From Sphingopyxis sp. BSN-002 (GTDB lineage Bacteria; Pseudomonadota; Alphaproteobacteria; Sphingomonadales; Sphingomonadaceae): DNA of 64,000 nt. Location of the stretch: the NCBI RefSeq assembly GCF_022024275.1, contig NZ_CP091804.1, positions 2,188,501-2,252,500 on the forward strand, read 5' to 3'. This document shows, piece by piece, positions 17,467 to 27,183 of the stretch (positions within the stretch are counted from its first letter, which is position 1; each line of letters opens with the position of its first letter). The translations under genes and the position numbers were made by a program. The notes under the pieces were generated by a model. The model worked only from the letters and a program-made list of their open reading frames with translations. It was not told where the DNA came from and ran no database searches.

Positions 17467-19983
17467 ATGAATTTGCCGCGCGGGGCTGCCATGGCGCTCG
17501 GAGTCACGTCGCTCGCGACGTTGGCGTCGGTGTCCCTGATCACGATCGCTGCTGCCCAGGCACCAATCGCTGGCCCTTCGGCGAGTGCCGAGGCGAATCC
17601 AGACAACTGGCCCTCGCGCGCCGCGACGCTCGCGCCCGATCCCGCGATCGAACGGCGCATAGACGATCTGATCGCGGCGATGTCGCTCGAACAGAAGGTC
17701 GGCCAGATCATCCAGGCCGATATCGGCAGCGTCACCCCCAACGACGTCTATCGCTATCATTTGGGCTCGGTGCTCAACGGTGGCAATTCCGATCCGGGCG
17801 GGCGCTACAATGCACCGGCAAAGGATTGGCTTGCCGCCGCCGACGCCTTTTATGCCGCCTCGATGAAGCCGAACGGCAAGCTTCCGCGCATTCCGGTGAT
17901 CTGGGGCAGCGACGCCGTCCATGGGCACAACAATGTCGTCGGCGCAACGCTCTTTCCGCACAATATCGGCCTCGGTGCGGCCCGCAATCCCGATCTTATC
18001 CGCCGTATCGGCGAGGCCACCGCCATCGAGATGCGTATCACGGGGCTCGACTGGACCTTCGCGCCGACGCTCGCGGTCGTGCGTGATGACCGCTGGGGCC
18101 GCACTTATGAGGGCTTCGGCGAAACACCCGAAATCGCGACAAGCTATGCCGCACCGCTGATCGAGGGGCTGCAGGGTAAGATCGGCGACAAGGACTGGCT
18201 GCGTGGCCCGCACATCATCGCCACTGCCAAGCATTTTCTGGGTGACGGCGGCACGCACGGCGGCAAGGACCAGGGCGATGCGCAAATGCCTGAGGCGCAG
18301 CTGCGCGATCTCTTCAGTCCGCCCTATCTTCCAGCCCTCGACGCCGGCGTACAGTCGGTGATGGTGAGCTTTTCAAGCTGGAACGGCGTCAAGATGCACG
18401 GCAACCGTTCGTTGCTGACAGGGGTCATGAAGGACCGCTGGAATTTCGACGGGTTTCTGGTCGGCGACTGGAACGGTCACGGTCAGGTGGCGGGCTGCAG
18501 CGCCACCGACTGCGCGGGGTCCGCGATTGCCGGGCTCGACATGTATATGGCTCCCGACAGCTGGAAGGAACTCTATCGCACCACGCTAGCGCATGCGCGG
18601 AGTGGAAGCCTGCCGGTCGCGCGGCTCGACGATGCGGTGCGCCGGATCCTGCGCGTCAAGCTGCGGGCCGGACTCTTCGAGGCCGGCAAGCCTTCGTCGC
18701 GACCCTTTGGCGGGCGCTTCGAACTGCTCGGCGGCCCGGACCATCGCGCGCTGGCGCGCGAGGCAGTCCGAGAATCTCTTGTACTCCTGAAGAATGCGGG
18801 GAGCCTGCTGCCGCTGAAACCGGGCGCCAACATTCTCGTCGCAGGCGATGGCGCGGACAATCTCACCAAGCAGACGGGAGGCTGGACGCTCAGCTGGCAG
18901 GGGACCGGAACCAACCGCAGTGACTTTCCCAATGCGCAATCGATCTGGGAAGGTATCGACGCCGAGGTGACGGCCGCGGGCGGATCGGCCACCCTGTCGG
19001 CCGAAGGCCGCTATAGCCACAAGCCCGACGTCGCGATCGTCATATTTGGCGAGGATCCTTACGCTGAATTCCAGGGTGACCGACCTGACGTCGGTTACGA
19101 CGATGCGAAAAATCTGGCTCTGCTGCGCTCGCTCAAGGCGGCGGGGATTCCCACGGTCTCGGTGTTTCTTTCGGGACGCGCCATGTGGGTCAACCCGTTC
19201 CTCAACGCCTCAGATGCCTTCGTCGCGGCGTGGCTTCCGGGCTCCGAAGGCGGCGGCGTGGCCGACATGCTATTCGGCAAGGCCGATTTTCGCGGCAAGC
19301 TGCCCTATAGCTGGCCGAAGGCGAGCGACCAGACCGCGGTCAATGTGGGCGACGCCGATTATGATCCGCTTTTCGCCTACGGCTTCGGATTGACGTTTGC
19401 GGACAAGGGGGATCTCGCCCTTCTTCCTGAGGCTCGCTCGGGTGCCGCCGCAGCCGACCCCGGCCTGCTGTTCGGCGCCGGAAAGCCCGGCAGCGGACGC
19501 CGGCTGATGCTCGGAGCACCCGGTGCGCTTTCCACCAATCCCGGGCCCGAGCTCATCGAGGCGCGCGGCGCTGATCGCGCCGCGCAAGAGGATTCGGTGC
19601 GCTTGCGCTGGACCGGCGCTGGTCCAGCCGTCGCTGCGATCGTCGAAGACGCGCCCGCCGACCTGTCGCGCCAGTCGAACGGTGATCTCGCGCTCGAGCT
19701 CGAGCTGAAGGTGGATAAGGCTCCGTCGGCGGACGTAAGCCTGATCATGGGATGCGGTTCGCAGTGCGCGGGAGGATTCCCCTTGCGGGCGATGCTTTCC
19801 GAGGCGGCGAAGACCGCGAAATGGACGCGGATCGCGATTCCGCTGCGCTGCTTCGAGAAGGCTGGCGTCGATATGACGCGCGTCGAGACGCCGTTCAGCA
19901 TCGCTACCTCGGGCGCTCTCGATCTTGTCCTGTCCTCGGCGCGGATCGTCTCGCCGTCGGGGCCGACAATGCAATGCAAATAG
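17467..19983 (+). CDS. Exported glycoside hydrolase family 3 beta-glucosidase
   Basis: An 838-residue exo-beta-glucosidase with an N-terminal signal peptide (cut near A-A-Q-A). Residues about 55-400 form the GH3 barrel: K-H-F-L-G-D-G-G-T-H-G-G-K-D-Q-G and the nucleophile loop G-F-L-V-G-D-W-N-G (Asp). About 430-640 form the second alpha/beta sandwich, and the last 180 residues look like the extra C-terminal beta domain found in ExoP-type exo-1,3/1,4-glucan hydrolases of this length. ATG 17467 follows GGGGAGAGGGA. It would finish off oligosaccharides released by the GH6 enzyme. The TonB receptor gene follows after 22 bp. Confidence 0.93.
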   Translation: MNLPRGAAMALGVTSLATLASVSLITIAAAQAPIAGPSASAEANPDNWPSRAATLAPDPAIERRIDDLIAAMSLEQKVGQIIQADIGSVTPNDVYRYHLGSVLNGGNSDPGGRYNAPAKDWLAAADAFYAASMKPNGKLPRIPVIWGSDAVHGHNNVVGATLFPHNIGLGAARNPDLIRRIGEATAIEMRITGLDWTFAPTLAVVRDDRWGRTYEGFGETPEIATSYAAPLIEGLQGKIGDKDWLRGPHIIATAKHFLGDGGTHGGKDQGDAQMPEAQLRDLFSPPYLPALDAGVQSVMVSFSSWNGVKMHGNRSLLTGVMKDRWNFDGFLVGDWNGHGQVAGCSATDCAGSAIAGLDMYMAPDSWKELYRTTLAHARSGSLPVARLDDAVRRILRVKLRAGLFEAGKPSSRPFGGRFELLGGPDHRALAREAVRESLVLLKNAGSLLPLKPGANILVAGDGADNLTKQTGGWTLSWQGTGTNRSDFPNAQSIWEGIDAEVTAAGGSATLSAEGRYSHKPDVAIVIFGEDPYAEFQGDRPDVGYDDAKNLALLRSLKAAGIPTVSVFLSGRAMWVNPFLNASDAFVAAWLPGSEGGGVADMLFGKADFRGKLPYSWPKASDQTAVNVGDADYDPLFAYGFGLTFADKGDLALLPEARSGAAAADPGLLFGAGKPGSGRRLMLGAPGALSTNPGPELIEARGADRAAQEDSVRLRWTGAGPAVAAIVEDAPADLSRQSNGDLALELELKVDKAPSADVSLIMGCGSQCAGGFPLRAMLSEAAKTAKWTRIAIPLRCFEKAGVDMTRVETPFSIATSGALDLVLSSARIVSPSGPTMQCK

Positions 19984-20005
19984 GACTTACGTAAGGGAGG
20001 ATGAC

Positions 20006-22633
20006 ATGAACAGGGGTAAAGTGATGCGCGCCGCGCTGGTGGTGCTGCTTTCGACAACCGCGGCACTGCCTGCCCACGCGCAGGTGGCCGGGGAAGCAGA
20101 TGGCGCGAGCGAAGACCGTGACGAGATCATCGTCACCGCGAACCGCCGTGCGGAAAATTCGCAAGACGTGTCAGGCGTCGTTCAGGCGCTAGGCGCCGAT
20201 CAGTTGCGCCAGGACGGCATATCCGAACTGCGCCAGCTCCAGGTCGCAGTGCCGGGTCTCAGCATTGCGAACCAGGAAGGCAATGTCGAAATCTTCATTC
20301 GCGGCGTCGGCTCGGCGAACAACACCGAGCTAGGTGATCCAGGCGCCGCGCCGCACCTCAACGGAACCTATATCCCGCGCCCGCGCGGGCTTGGACTGAT
20401 GTTCTATGACCTCGACCGCGTCGAGGTGAACAAGGGGCCGCAAGGCACGCTCTACGGCCGCAACGCGCTCGCCGGCACGCTAAATATCATCACCGCCAAG
20501 CCGCGCCTCGGTGAGTTCAGCGGCTATGCGCAGGCCGAAATCGCCAATCGCTCGTCTTATGGCGCCGAGGGCGCGATCAATATTCCTTTGGGCGAGACCT
20601 TCGCGCTCCGCGCGGCGGGCTATTATATCAACCGCGACTATGGCTTCAAAAATGTCTCGACCGGCGCGCCGGCGAGCAGCCTCAAGCCAGCAGGTCTCGA
20701 GGAAAATTACGCCGGACGCCTGTCGCTGCTCTGGGAACCGAGCGACCGGCTCAGCATCTCGATCGTCGGTGACTATGGCAAGGAGACGGGCACCGGCTAT
20801 CCGGGCGCCAACATCTTCAGCGCTGTCGTCGGAAGCGGACTGCGTCCCGACAAGCTCAATCTCAAGCATGTCGTCTACCGCGGTCTGCAGGGCGACATGG
20901 AAAATGAGCTCTGGGGTATCCAGGGCAAGATCAACTATGATTTCGGGAGCTTCGGGGCCGAACTGACCGGCAGCTATCGTTCGGTCGATTTCTATCAGGT
21001 CAACGCTTCGAGCGACGGTATCGACTATCCCGGCCGCGACCTCTCGGCGGTCCAGTATGACAATTATTCGGGCAATTTCTGGCAGACCAAATCGAAGAGC
21101 CAGGTCTATGAGGCGCGGCTGTTCGCGAACGACGACCAAGCCCTGCGCTGGAACCTCGGTGCCTTCTATTTCAAGGAAGACCAGGCGGTCGGCTATCTCG
21201 CGCTCGCCGACCGAGGTTATTGCTGCTACTCGGCGACCGAGTTCACCATGCCCGACGTGAACGGCGAGAGCTATGCCTTCTACGCCGACGGCACCTATGA
21301 TGTGGCCGATCGTCTGCGCTTCCTGGCCGGTATCCGCTACACCGAGGAAAAGAAGTCGCGCTACGGGATTGGCGGCAATTGGGCGCTCACGCTCGGCGGC
21401 GAAGATTTCGCCTGCTGCTTTGCAACCCGCGTCGGAACCGAAGGCTTTCGACCCGCATTGCTCGATCGTCCCAATTTCGACGTCAGTAACATTACCACGC
21501 CGCAGGGCATGGCGCAGTTCCTGATCGAGGGGGTGAAGACGCCGGGCCTTCGCGACACGCTGATCGCGCAGATCGGCGCGATCGCGAACGGCACCAATCC
21601 GAACGGCACCTGCATAGACCGGCCCGATATCGACAATGGCTTCGTCAACTGCCCGGCGCTCAATCCGTCAAATACCAACGGCGGCTTCAGCTACGCCAAT
21701 CTGACCATTCCCGGCCAGCAGAGCGGCAGTTCGAAGTTCGACTTCATCGACTGGCGTCTTGGAATCGAATATGATCTCAGCGACGACAATATGCTCTACG
21801 CCAAGGTCTCGACCGGCCACAAATCCGGCGGGTTCAACGACAGCTTCAACGCATCTCCGATCCCCGAGACCTTCAGTCCCGAGAAGCTGCTTGTCTATGA
21901 AATCGGCACGCGTAACAGCTTCGATTTCTTCGGACGCCGCGCCGTCTTCAACCTCACCGGCTTCTATTACGACTATTCGAACCAGGTTTTCCAGGACCTC
22001 ACCTGCATCAATCTCGACAGCACCCAGACGCCGCCGGTGTGCAACGGCTATTCGCTGGTCAACCGCAACATCGGCGCCTCGCGGATCTATGGCGCCGAGG
22101 CCGAAATGCGGTTCAAGCTGCCGGGAAATTTCGGACTGGATATCAACGCCGCCTATCTCGACACCAAGGTCACCCGCGGCACTGTCGCCGACGCGCGCGC
22201 GCAGGACTTTGGAGCGGGCGGCAATTCGCCGCTAATCAGCCTTGTCGGAAATCGCCTGCCGCTCGCGTCCAAAATGAATATCAGCGCGCGGCTTTCGCAA
22301 TGGTTCGACGCCGGTCCTGGCCGCCTCGACTGGCAGGCGCTGCTTAACTACCGCTCATCCTACTTTCTCAGCCAGTTCAACGAAGATGATATCGTCTTCC
22401 TCGACGGGACGCGGCAGAATGCGTTCTCTGCGGGTTTCCCGGACCGGCAGAAGGGCTATGCGACGCTCAACCTCGGTATCGGCTATACGATCGACAATTT
22501 CCGTCTCGAGGCTTGGGCGAGCAATTTCCTCAACGAGGAGGTGTCGCAAAAGGCGCTCGTGGGATCGTCGCTCAACATCCGCTTCCTCAATGACGCGCGC
22601 AGCTATGGTCTTCGCGTTCGTGTGAACTTCTAG
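20006..22633 (+). CDS. TonB-dependent receptor of the glucan locus
   Basis: An 875-residue outer-membrane receptor. ATG 20006 follows AAGGGAGG; signal peptide ends at A-H-A-Q-V-A. Then comes D-E-I-I-V-T-A-N-R-R (TonB box region), a plug with N-K-G-P-Q-G-T-L-Y-G-R-N, and a barrel ending R-V-R-V-N-F. Cysteine pairs in loops (Y-C-C-Y; F-A-C-C-F) are uncommon for such receptors. Its place between GH3 and two sugar transporters suggests import of glucan oligosaccharides into the periplasm (inference). It is probably cotranscribed with the GH3 gene and ends at a hairpin. Confidence 0.93.
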   Translation: MNRGKVMRAALVVLLSTTAALPAHAQVAGEADGASEDRDEIIVTANRRAENSQDVSGVVQALGADQLRQDGISELRQLQVAVPGLSIANQEGNVEIFIRGVGSANNTELGDPGAAPHLNGTYIPRPRGLGLMFYDLDRVEVNKGPQGTLYGRNALAGTLNIITAKPRLGEFSGYAQAEIANRSSYGAEGAINIPLGETFALRAAGYYINRDYGFKNVSTGAPASSLKPAGLEENYAGRLSLLWEPSDRLSISIVGDYGKETGTGYPGANIFSAVVGSGLRPDKLNLKHVVYRGLQGDMENELWGIQGKINYDFGSFGAELTGSYRSVDFYQVNASSDGIDYPGRDLSAVQYDNYSGNFWQTKSKSQVYEARLFANDDQALRWNLGAFYFKEDQAVGYLALADRGYCCYSATEFTMPDVNGESYAFYADGTYDVADRLRFLAGIRYTEEKKSRYGIGGNWALTLGGEDFACCFATRVGTEGFRPALLDRPNFDVSNITTPQGMAQFLIEGVKTPGLRDTLIAQIGAIANGTNPNGTCIDRPDIDNGFVNCPALNPSNTNGGFSYANLTIPGQQSGSSKFDFIDWRLGIEYDLSDDNMLYAKVSTGHKSGGFNDSFNASPIPETFSPEKLLVYEIGTRNSFDFFGRRAVFNLTGFYYDYSNQVFQDLTCINLDSTQTPPVCNGYSLVNRNIGASRIYGAEAEMRFKLPGNFGLDINAAYLDTKVTRGTVADARAQDFGAGGNSPLISLVGNRLPLASKMNISARLSQWFDAGPGRLDWQALLNYRSSYFLSQFNEDDIVFLDGTRQNAFSAGFPDRQKGYATLNLGIGYTIDNFRLEAWASNFLNEEVSQKALVGSSLNIRFLNDARSYGLRVRVNF

Positions 22634-22643
22634 CATAAGGGGG

Positions 22644-22678
22644 CAGCCGTCCGGGCCGCGTGGCAGCGCGGACGGCTG
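22644..22678 (+). terminator. Hairpin after the TonB receptor gene
   Basis: CAGCCGTCCG pairs with CGGACGGCTG around a 15-nt loop, 10 bp after the receptor stop codon. There is no clear T run, so it may be a processing or attenuating hairpin that lets some transcription reach the MFS gene. Confidence 0.5.
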
Positions 22679-22745
22679 TGATCGGATGCATAGAAGCGCG
22701 ATTTCTTTCGGGCTCGGAGAGGCAGTTCGTCGGGGGAGCGGGCGG

Positions 22746-23930
22746 GTGACAGCGTTACGAACGATGCAGTCGCCCGGATTTCTGTTCCTTTACGCGCTCG
22801 CCTACGCCGGCGGGGTCGTTGCTTACACCCCCTTTCTGATGCTCGTGCTGCCGGCGCGCGTCTCGGAGCTGGCGGGCCCGGAGAATATTCGCTGGCTTGG
22901 CTATATCGTCTTCGCGGGAGCAGCCGCGGCGAGCCTCTCGGGAATATTCTCGGGATGGCTGAGTGACAGGTTGCGCAGCCGCAGGGGATGTGTCGCGGCA
23001 GGACTGGCATCGACCATCATCCTTCAACTCGCGATGGTGCGATGCGAAACGATCTTCGCGCTGCTTTGGGTGGTCGTCGCATGGCAGATCGCGCTCAATC
23101 TGATGCTGGTACCGCTGATCGCTTGGGCGGGCGATCGCGTGCCCGACGAGCAGAAGGGCTTGCTTGGCGGTCTGCTGGCGATCGCACCGCCCCTCGGCGC
23201 GCTGTCCGGAATGGCACTCCCCCCGGACGAAGCGGGCGGACTCGCAGACAAGCTCATTATGATCGCAGTGATGACTGCGGCGCTGGTGATACCGCTGCTG
23301 GTGTTCGGCGGCCGCGGTGCCGCATTGTCCTTCCCGGACACCGCCGAGAGCAGAAGGGGCGTTCATATGCGGCTCGCATCCGGCAGGCTGCGCATGTGGC
23401 TGGCACGGCTGTTGATGCAGTTGTCCGGAGCTGCGCTTGCCGCATATCTCTACTTCTGGCTTCGAGAGGTCGATCCGCATCTCGGAGATGGTGGAAAGTC
23501 GATTCTCTTCGCTGCGGGGTTGGCGATCTCGGTGGTCGCGGCACTCGGCCTCGGCCGCCGGATCGACTGCGTTGGCCAGGGCTTTCGTGTCCTCGCCATT
23601 CTCGCATTGCTCGCAAGCGCAGCTCTCGTGGCCATGGCCTTGTCAGCTGCCGCGGGAAGCGCGAAGCTTGCCTACGTCCTGTTTGCCGCCGCCAACGCGA
23701 CTTTCCTGGCGCTCCACGCGGGGCAAACGCTTCGCGTTCTGCCCGATGCAGCCAGGCGCGGGCGGGGGATCGGCATCTTCAATCTGACAAATACCGCGCC
23801 GTCACTCATTATGCCGTGGATCGCGATCTCCGTCGTGCCCGCATCAGGCTTTGCCGGTCTGTTCCTGATTTTTGCGGCGCTCGCTCTTTGCGCCGCTTTG
23901 CTTCTCGCTGCCATGCCAACCTTCGAATAA
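22746..23930 (+). CDS. MFS transporter of the glucan locus
   Basis: A 394-residue major facilitator protein with about 12 hydrophobic helices. The loop between helices 2 and 3 reads G-W-L-S-D-R-L-R-S-R-R-G, close to the MFS motif A. I choose GTG 22746 behind GGGGAGCGGGCGG; ATG 22764 and ATG 22686 are alternatives. Position between the TonB receptor and the FucP-like permease suggests a glucose-oligomer substrate in the inner membrane, but similarity alone does not show it. Confidence 0.82.
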   Translation: MTALRTMQSPGFLFLYALAYAGGVVAYTPFLMLVLPARVSELAGPENIRWLGYIVFAGAAAASLSGIFSGWLSDRLRSRRGCVAAGLASTIILQLAMVRCETIFALLWVVVAWQIALNLMLVPLIAWAGDRVPDEQKGLLGGLLAIAPPLGALSGMALPPDEAGGLADKLIMIAVMTAALVIPLLVFGGRGAALSFPDTAESRRGVHMRLASGRLRMWLARLLMQLSGAALAAYLYFWLREVDPHLGDGGKSILFAAGLAISVVAALGLGRRIDCVGQGFRVLAILALLASAALVAMALSAAAGSAKLAYVLFAAANATFLALHAGQTLRVLPDAARRGRGIGIFNLTNTAPSLIMPWIAISVVPASGFAGLFLIFAALALCAALLLAAMPTFE

Positions 23931-24044
23931 TCCGCGTCTCGCACATCGGTCCGCCCAGAGCGTCTCGCGGCGGCGCCCCACTTTATATCCGATCCGCTTC
24001 GTTGCTTCCGGCACTTTAGCCGAAAAATATTGGAGGAGAATGTC

Positions 24045-25340
24045 ATGGCAATTGCGCCACAGAAACTCGCATCGGCGTGCGAAGAAAAGGACGGTGGAGC
24101 CGCGCATGTCGATGCGCCCGAACTGCGCCTGTTCGTCATGGGGCTGTTCTTCATCTTCGGCGGCATCACCTCGCTCAACGATGTGATCATCCCGAAGTTG
24201 AAGGAGCTGTTCACGCTTAACTACACGCAGGCGATGCTGGTGCAGTTCTGCTTCTTCACCGCTTATCTGGTGATCGGCATCCCGGGCGCAAAGCTGGTGA
24301 AGAAGATCGGCTATATGCGCGGCGCGGTGGCGGGGCTGCTGACGATGATGGTCGGCTGCCTACTGTTCATTCCGGCATCGCAGAACGCGGTCTACGAACT
24401 GTTCCTGTTCGCGCTATTTGTGCTGGCGAGCGGGGTGGTGATCGTCCAGGTCGTCGCGAATCCGCTGATCTCGCTGCTCGGCAAGCCCGAGACCGCGCAC
24501 AGCCGCCTGACCTTCGCGCAGGCGTTCAATTCGCTGGGCACGACGATCTTTCCGATCGTCGGGTCGGGGCTGATCCTCGGCAGCCTCGCGACGGTCACCG
24601 CCGACCAGCTTTCGGGCGCCGAACTCGACGCGTATCGCACCGCCGAGAGCCAAGCGATCGTCCATGGCTACCTCGGCATCGCGGCCGCGCTGGCCGTCGT
24701 CGCGGCGGCGGTGTGGATGTTCCGCAACCGCCTGAAAGGCGAACGGCACGAGGCGAGCGCCGGGCTGGCGGGCTTCGACCTGCTGAAGCGCCCGCGCTTC
24801 GGCTTCGGCGCGCTGTGTATCTTTCTCTATGTCGGCGCCGAAGTGTCGATCGGGTCACTGATCGTCAGCTATCTGATGCAGGGGCATGTCATGGCGCTGC
24901 CCGAACAGGCGGCGGGCAAGCTGATCGGGCTGTACTGGGGTGGCGCGATGGTCGGCCGCTTCATCGGCTCGGCGGTGATGCGCCTCGTGAGCCCGGGCAA
25001 GCTGCTCGCCTGTGTCGCGGCGGGCGCGATCGCGCTGATCCTGATCTCGATCAGCACGGCCGGCGCGGTCTCGGGCTACAGCCTGCTCGCGATCGGCCTG
25101 ATGAACGCGATCATGTTCCCGACGATCTTCAGCCTCGCGTCCGAACGGCTCGGCAGCCGGGCGGCCGACGGTTCGGGGATCATCAACGTCGCCATCTTCG
25201 GCGGCGCGGTCATCCCGCTTGCAACCGGCGCGCTCGCCGATGTGACCGGGAGTCTCGGGCTGGCGCTGCTGTTGCCTGCCGCATGCTACGCGATCATCGC
25301 GGCGTTCGGCATCTATGCGCGGCGGCCGGCGGCCGTGTGA
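24045..25340 (+). CDS. FucP/GluP-type sugar MFS permease
   Basis: A 431-residue proton-coupled sugar permease. F-I-F-G-G-I-T-S-L-N-D-V-I-I-P and N-P-L-I-S-L-L-G-K-P-E-T-A-H-S-R-L-T-F-A-Q-A-F-N-S-L-G-T are strong FucP/glucose-galactose transporter signatures (each split here by their helices 1 and 4-5). ATG 24045 follows GGAGGAG. In many sphingomonads and bacteroidetes this permease takes in the monosaccharide released by periplasmic glycosidases, here probably glucose from the GH3 enzyme. It is the last gene of the glucan locus. Confidence 0.92.
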   Translation: MAIAPQKLASACEEKDGGAAHVDAPELRLFVMGLFFIFGGITSLNDVIIPKLKELFTLNYTQAMLVQFCFFTAYLVIGIPGAKLVKKIGYMRGAVAGLLTMMVGCLLFIPASQNAVYELFLFALFVLASGVVIVQVVANPLISLLGKPETAHSRLTFAQAFNSLGTTIFPIVGSGLILGSLATVTADQLSGAELDAYRTAESQAIVHGYLGIAAALAVVAAAVWMFRNRLKGERHEASAGLAGFDLLKRPRFGFGALCIFLYVGAEVSIGSLIVSYLMQGHVMALPEQAAGKLIGLYWGGAMVGRFIGSAVMRLVSPGKLLACVAAGAIALILISISTAGAVSGYSLLAIGLMNAIMFPTIFSLASERLGSRAADGSGIINVAIFGGAVIPLATGALADVTGSLGLALLLPAACYAIIAAFGIYARRPAAV

Positions 25341-25436
25341 AGTTCGCTCCCAAATCTTGGTTTGGCCAGAAGGCGCATAGTGGTAGGCGTTGGTTGGTAC
25401 GGCTGCTTTTCCCGTCTCGCGCCCGTAATGCAGACC

Positions 25437-25451
25437 GTCCGCAAACGGCCA
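25437..25451 (+). repeat. Dispersed motif copy, GTCCGCAAACGGCCA
   Basis: A consensus copy of the dispersed motif, in the gap after the FucP-like permease and just before the 3' end of the convergent membrane-protein gene. Confidence 0.45.
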
Positions 25452-25453
25452 GA

Positions 25454-26281
25454 TCACGCCGGTGAGGTTGCCTCCGTAGCCGGGCGGAGCGGTGCCGCGC
25501 GCCAACCCCACCACAGCGCCACCGCCGCGACGACGGCCGCGCCGACGGCGTGTGTCGAGGCCGAGACACCGGCGAATGCCGTGAATGCACCTTGCCAGAT
25601 TGTCGAAAATCCTACCGTCTCGAAAGTGAGGGATTGCAGCAAGATGATGGCCGCGACGATCATCCAAGGCCGTCCGTAGCGGCGATGGCGCGACCAGAGC
25701 CAGAGTCCGATAATGACGCCAGTGAATCCGCCGAGATGGACGCTCCAGCGGAAAAGCGGGAAGTCCTGCGGTCCGTTGATGATGAGGCCGGGAAGATGCG
25801 CGTTATAGACGCGGGCCAGCGCGGGGGGGATCAGGAGCAACGGGGTCGCAAGCAGCCAGGCGGCGTGCCGGGCGACATTGCGTCGTTCCTTGAGAGCCAT
25901 CGCCGCAAACAGAAGAAATGCTGCTGCACCGATCAGGTCAACGAAGCCGAGCGCCGGGCCCCAAAGTTTGTAGAAGGGATCCCGCCCTGAAGCGGTCGCG
26001 ATCGCCATGCTGTGCTCGACGCCCGCCGCCCCGACCATGAACAGCGGCACTAATATGAAGATGGCAAGGCCGAGACTCCGATGCCGTGCGCGTTCCCCAT
26101 GGTCGATCGACCAGCTTTGGGCCGCGAGCAGTAGCATCCAGGCGGTCGCGGTGACCGCGTGGACATGCCACGCGATTTTTGCGGTGCCGAGCCGGGAGAA
26201 ATAGCCGGGCCAGAAAGCCAGGACGGTCATCGCGATCATCGCGAGGCAGTAAACCCACGCATTGCGATACGGCATGTTCAT
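25454..26281 (-). CDS. Seven-helix integral membrane protein, function unknown
   Basis: A 275-residue polytopic protein with about seven hydrophobic helices and several conserved-looking His and Trp residues (W-H-V-H-A-V-T-A-T-A-W near residue 43; R-H-A-A-W-L-L-A-T). The pattern resembles small heme- or quinone-type membrane proteins, but I cannot name a family. The start is taken at M-N-M-P-Y-R-N (26281). It converges on the sugar permease and stands alone. Confidence 0.75.
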   Translation of the reverse strand: MNMPYRNAWVYCLAMIAMTVLAFWPGYFSRLGTAKIAWHVHAVTATAWMLLLAAQSWSIDHGERARHRSLGLAIFILVPLFMVGAAGVEHSMAIATASGRDPFYKLWGPALGFVDLIGAAAFLLFAAMALKERRNVARHAAWLLATPLLLIPPALARVYNAHLPGLIINGPQDFPLFRWSVHLGGFTGVIIGLWLWSRHRRYGRPWMIVAAIILLQSLTFETVGFSTIWQGAFTAFAGVSASTHAVGAAVVAAVALWWGWRAAPLRPATEATSPA

Positions 26282-26499
26282 GGCCCCCAAAATTTCGGCC
26301 AATGGTTCATGACCACCGCCTGTGTCCCCGTTTCAGGTCACCACAATAGCTTGATCCGAGCAAGTGGTCGTATCCATTGTCCGCATTTCGCGGTCTGGGC
26401 CTCAAAGCGAGCCTTCTCCTAACGGTCATTTTGCGCCCGCTAGTCGCCTCTGGCATAGCCCCGGGTCGACAGCTCCACGCCCATCACAGGCCTCGACTT

Positions 26500-26940
26500 T
26501 TAACTGCGGTAGATCGTGTATCTGATGCAGTAATAAGGACTCTCAGCGCCTACGGTAGTTACCATCACTGCCATCGCGTGAGGCACGCCGATTACCGACA
26601 GACCCTGCAGCGTCGCAGCCGCGCCGAGGTTGGGCCTGCCCGACAGGATCAGTGTCCCATTATCAAGGCGGACGCTAATCGGTGCATTCGGCTCGAAGCG
26701 TAGCGGCATTGGTCCGCTGGGTAGCGAAAGTGCATAGTTTTCGGCGTCCGATGGAACCAGCACGGAGCCTTCGGCGGCTGCGGCCCTACCGTTAACAAGC
26801 AATCCCATCGAGCACTCCGTTTTCTCAACATATTTGGCGATAGCTGCCTGACCGCTGCTCAACAAGCGGCGGTTTTGGGTCGCCATTCGGGATACGGTTG
26901 CTGACGCCTGCATGACCAATATTGGGTTGCTTGCTGCCAT
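26500..26940 (-). CDS. Hypothetical protein
   Basis: A 146-codon frame with no recognised domain and no signal peptide. The C-terminal half (S-V-R-L-D-N-G-T-L-I-L-S-G-R-P) reads as beta-rich and protein-like, and no better frame exists on either strand. Composition is less GC-rich than neighbours and no ribosome site precedes the first ATG; internal ATGs at 26913 or 26883 are possible. It may be a real orphan gene or acquired DNA. Confidence 0.45.
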   Translation of the reverse strand: MAASNPILVMQASATVSRMATQNRRLLSSGQAAIAKYVEKTECSMGLLVNGRAAAAEGSVLVPSDAENYALSLPSGPMPLRFEPNAPISVRLDNGTLILSGRPNLGAAATLQGLSVIGVPHAMAVMVTTVGAESPYYCIRYTIYRS

Positions 26941-27027
26941 TTGATGTTGACGGGTAGCGAATGTCAGCTGCTCTCAATCTAAGTCTGGAACCGGACAGTC
27001 CCAAACCGGCGACCAGGGACGATTTGC

Positions 27028-27066
27028 CGAAAAAGAACGCCCGCCCGATCGAGATCGAACGGGCGT
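27028..27066 (-). terminator. Rho-independent terminator, minus strand
   Basis: ACGCCCG (27037-27043) pairs with CGGGCGT (27060-27066). Read on the minus strand, the stem is followed by TTCTTTTTC. It lies about 115 bp after the stop of the CMD-family gene and is its likely terminator. Confidence 0.6.
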
Positions 27067-27183
27067 AGGATGAAGAGCCGTGTTTCCTGAAAGGAAGAGC
27101 CCTCCTGGGTCGCATGGCGCGGTTAGCCTCGCTGATCGCCTTGATATTGTACCGCGACGCCAAAAAAGTGCAGCTCGCACGCC

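Noticed and set aside
19986..19995. Palindrome CTTACGTAAG before the second TonB receptor
   Set aside because: Only 10 bp and overlaps the ribosome site; too short to claim as an operator.
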